6,023 bases of DNA. It comes from Clostridiaceae bacterium. Its GTDB lineage: Bacteria > Bacillota > Clostridia > UMGS1883 > JAAYMJ01. The notes under the pieces were generated by a model, which had not been told where the DNA came from, did no database searches, and worked only from the letters and a program-made list of their open reading frames with translations. Positions 4,993 to 6,023 of this stretch are shown in pieces; positions within the stretch are counted from its first letter, which is position 1, and the number at the start of each line of letters is the position of its first letter. Position numbers and translations under genes: made by a program. Location: assembly GCA_012521455.1 (NCBI GenBank), contig JAAYMJ010000062.1, forward strand, positions 1 through 6,023, written 5' to 3'.

Positions 4993-6023
4993 AACTTTCG
5001 TTAATCCAATCTCGAATCTGTTGCGCAACGAGATCTGGTTTGTTTTCAATGAGATACTCAATCTGTTGTTTTTGAGCGATTTGTTCTTTGCTTTCCTCAG
5101 GCATTTCCATAATTTGCTGCATAAAGACATCGGGAAGCTTTCCTAATTCTTCTTCCTCTTCTTCCACCGGCACTTCCTCCAATACTTCTAATTCTTGAGG
5201 ATTTGCAAGAACCTGTATTCTTTGGATATATCTTAAAATCATGATGAAGACTAAAAGTCCGCCTAGCGCGATTAGCGCAAGTCTTAGATAATTAAAGATT
5301 CTTTCATTCCTTTCCTTTGCTTGGGCTTCTGCTTTAAGCTGCTCAACCTGTGCTTGTTCCTGCTGCTGCCCGTCAAAGCTCATGCCTAAAACAACAACAT
5401 TTTCCGTGTCAACGCCCAAGCCTTTTGCAAGAATATTTTGAATTTGGGAAATTCTTTCATCGGATAAAACATCACTGTTTATGATAACTGAAAGGGTTAA
5501 CTCCTCAATCTTGCCTTGAGCTTTTTCTATTTGTTCTTTAATTTGGTTCACTTCGTAATTTGTCGTGGACTCCGTTCTCTTGTAAGACCCGTTTTCATCC
5601 TGGGTCACAGGATACTGGCTTGCCTCATCCGTAACTCCCTGAGCCTGATATGTAACGCCGCCTGCCTGGCCGGTCACTTCTTCCTTTAGCTCATTAATGC
5701 TTACGGCAATCCCCTGGTCGTCAACAACCGGCTCAAACCGCACAATTTCCGTGAACTGCTTGTCAAAGTTTAGCTTCACGTTTACCGCGGATTTGACGTT
5801 GCCCTTACCAAACACAGGCTCTAAAAGCTTTGTCACTTGATTTTCCAAAGCCTCTTTAACCTGCTTTTGGAGTTCAAAATTATTGTCATAAACCCCTGCT
5901 TCGGTTGAATCCTGCACATTTAATAGATTCATATTGTTGTCAACAATTGAAATGTTTTCCGGTTTTAAGCCTAAAACCGCTCTCGATACCAACGCTTCAA
6001 TGGCTTTTATATTCTTTTTTGTA
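4991..6023 (-). CDS. fliF: Flagellar MS-ring protein FliF, C-terminal two thirds (5' end outside window)
   Basis: The frame is open to the window edge, giving 343 residues of a protein normally about 520-560 long. The first membrane helix and most of the early ring-building domains are missing. The fragment opens with KNIKAIEALVSRAVLGLKPENISIVDNN, which fits the FliF/secretin-like ring-building motif ending in KPEN. The RBM3/beta-collar region follows, including a Gly/Gln/Thr-rich loop (about residues 117-150) and the TTNYEVNQIKEQI segment. The second membrane helix is at about 245-264 (LRLALIALGGLLVFIMILRY). The cytoplasmic tail has a Glu cluster (VEEEEEEL, about 286-293) and ends with KPDLVAQQIRDWINES, the FliG-binding helix. 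FliF forms the membrane ring around the export gate and is the platform for FliG. A TTG at 5992 is an internal Leu codon, not a start. The stop is TAG at 4993-4991. Confidence 0.97.
   Translation of the reverse strand, partial: TKKNIKAIEALVSRAVLGLKPENISIVDNNMNLLNVQDSTEAGVYDNNFELQKQVKEALENQVTKLLEPVFGKGNVKSAVNVKLNFDKQFTEIVRFEPVVDDQGIAVSINELKEEVTGQAGGVTYQAQGVTDEASQYPVTQDENGSYKRTESTTNYEVNQIKEQIEKAQGKIEELTLSVIINSDVLSDERISQIQNILAKGLGVDTENVVVLGMSFDGQQQEQAQVEQLKAEAQAKERNERIFNYLRLALIALGGLLVFIMILRYIQRIQVLANPQELEVLEEVPVEEEEEELGKLPDVFMQQIMEMPEESKEQIAQKQQIEYLIENKPDLVAQQIRDWINES

Larger units (their letters stand above)
1..6023 (-). other. Part of a flagellar basal-body and export operon (fliF-G-H-I-J-ylxF-fliK)
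   Basis: All seven genes point the same way with gaps of 11, 29, 18 and 35 nt and two 8-nt overlaps. No terminator hairpin with a T-run and no paired -35/-10 promoter was seen between them. They are therefore most likely transcribed together from a promoter upstream of the window, probably before flgB/flgC/fliE as in other Firmicutes (known of the family, not seen here). Confidence 0.88.

Noticed and set aside
5990..5992. TTG as a possible start of fliF
   Set aside because: The frame stays open upstream to the window edge and encodes conserved FliF sequence (KNIKAIEA), so this is an internal Leu codon.
1..6023. A novel defence, mobile or toxin-antitoxin system hidden in the window
   Set aside because: Both strands are fully explained by seven collinear flagellar genes; no unexplained gap over 35 nt, direct repeat array, transposase or foreign-looking gene was seen.

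Overview
The window is one uninterrupted block of flagellar genes, all on the minus strand. Read in transcription order (from the high-coordinate end down), they are fliF (5' end outside the window), fliG, fliH, fliI, fliJ, a ylxF/MotE-like gene, and the 5' part of the next gene, which is most likely fliK and runs off the low-coordinate edge. The order fliF-G-H-I-J-ylxF-fliK is the one known from the fla/che operon of Firmicutes such as Bacillus and clostridia. Strong GGAGG-type ribosome binding sites, a TTG start on fliI, low to moderate G+C (roughly 35-50% in the lines I counted by eye) and the presence of ylxF all point to a motile Firmicute, probably of the class Clostridia. I cannot name the genus.

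Layout, from high to low coordinates. 6023-4991 encodes the C-terminal two thirds of the MS-ring protein FliF. 4979-3951 encodes the rotor/switch protein FliG. 3958-3221 encodes FliH, the stator-like regulator of the export ATPase, and overlaps fliG by 8 nt. 3191-1863 encodes the export ATPase FliI, which appears to start at TTG. 1844-1383 encodes the coiled-coil stalk protein FliJ. 1390-686 encodes a single-pass membrane protein with a MotE/MgtE-N-like C-terminus (YlxF), overlapping fliJ by 8 nt. 650-1 encodes the N-terminal 216 residues of the presumed hook-length control protein FliK. Intergenic gaps are 11, 29, 18 and 35 nt and two junctions overlap. There is no gene-free stretch over 300 nt, no convincing internal promoter or terminator, and no RNA gene, mobile element or CRISPR array.

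How the genes work together: FliF forms the membrane ring that houses the export gate, and FliG sits on its cytoplasmic face as the torque-receiving part of the C-ring. FliH, FliI and FliJ form the ATPase complex that drives substrates into the flagellar type III export gate. FliK is an exported ruler that switches substrate specificity when the hook is complete. YlxF lies between the export ATPase genes and fliK; its exact role is not established.

This is a well-known system, and I did not find a previously undescribed one. The points worth a second look are small: an Ala for Pro change in the conserved EHPQ motif of FliG, a histone-tail-like basic Ala-rich segment in YlxF, helical repeats in YlxF that resemble those of FliG, the TTG start of fliI, an inverted repeat touching the fliK ribosome binding site, and an unusual-looking N-terminus for FliK.
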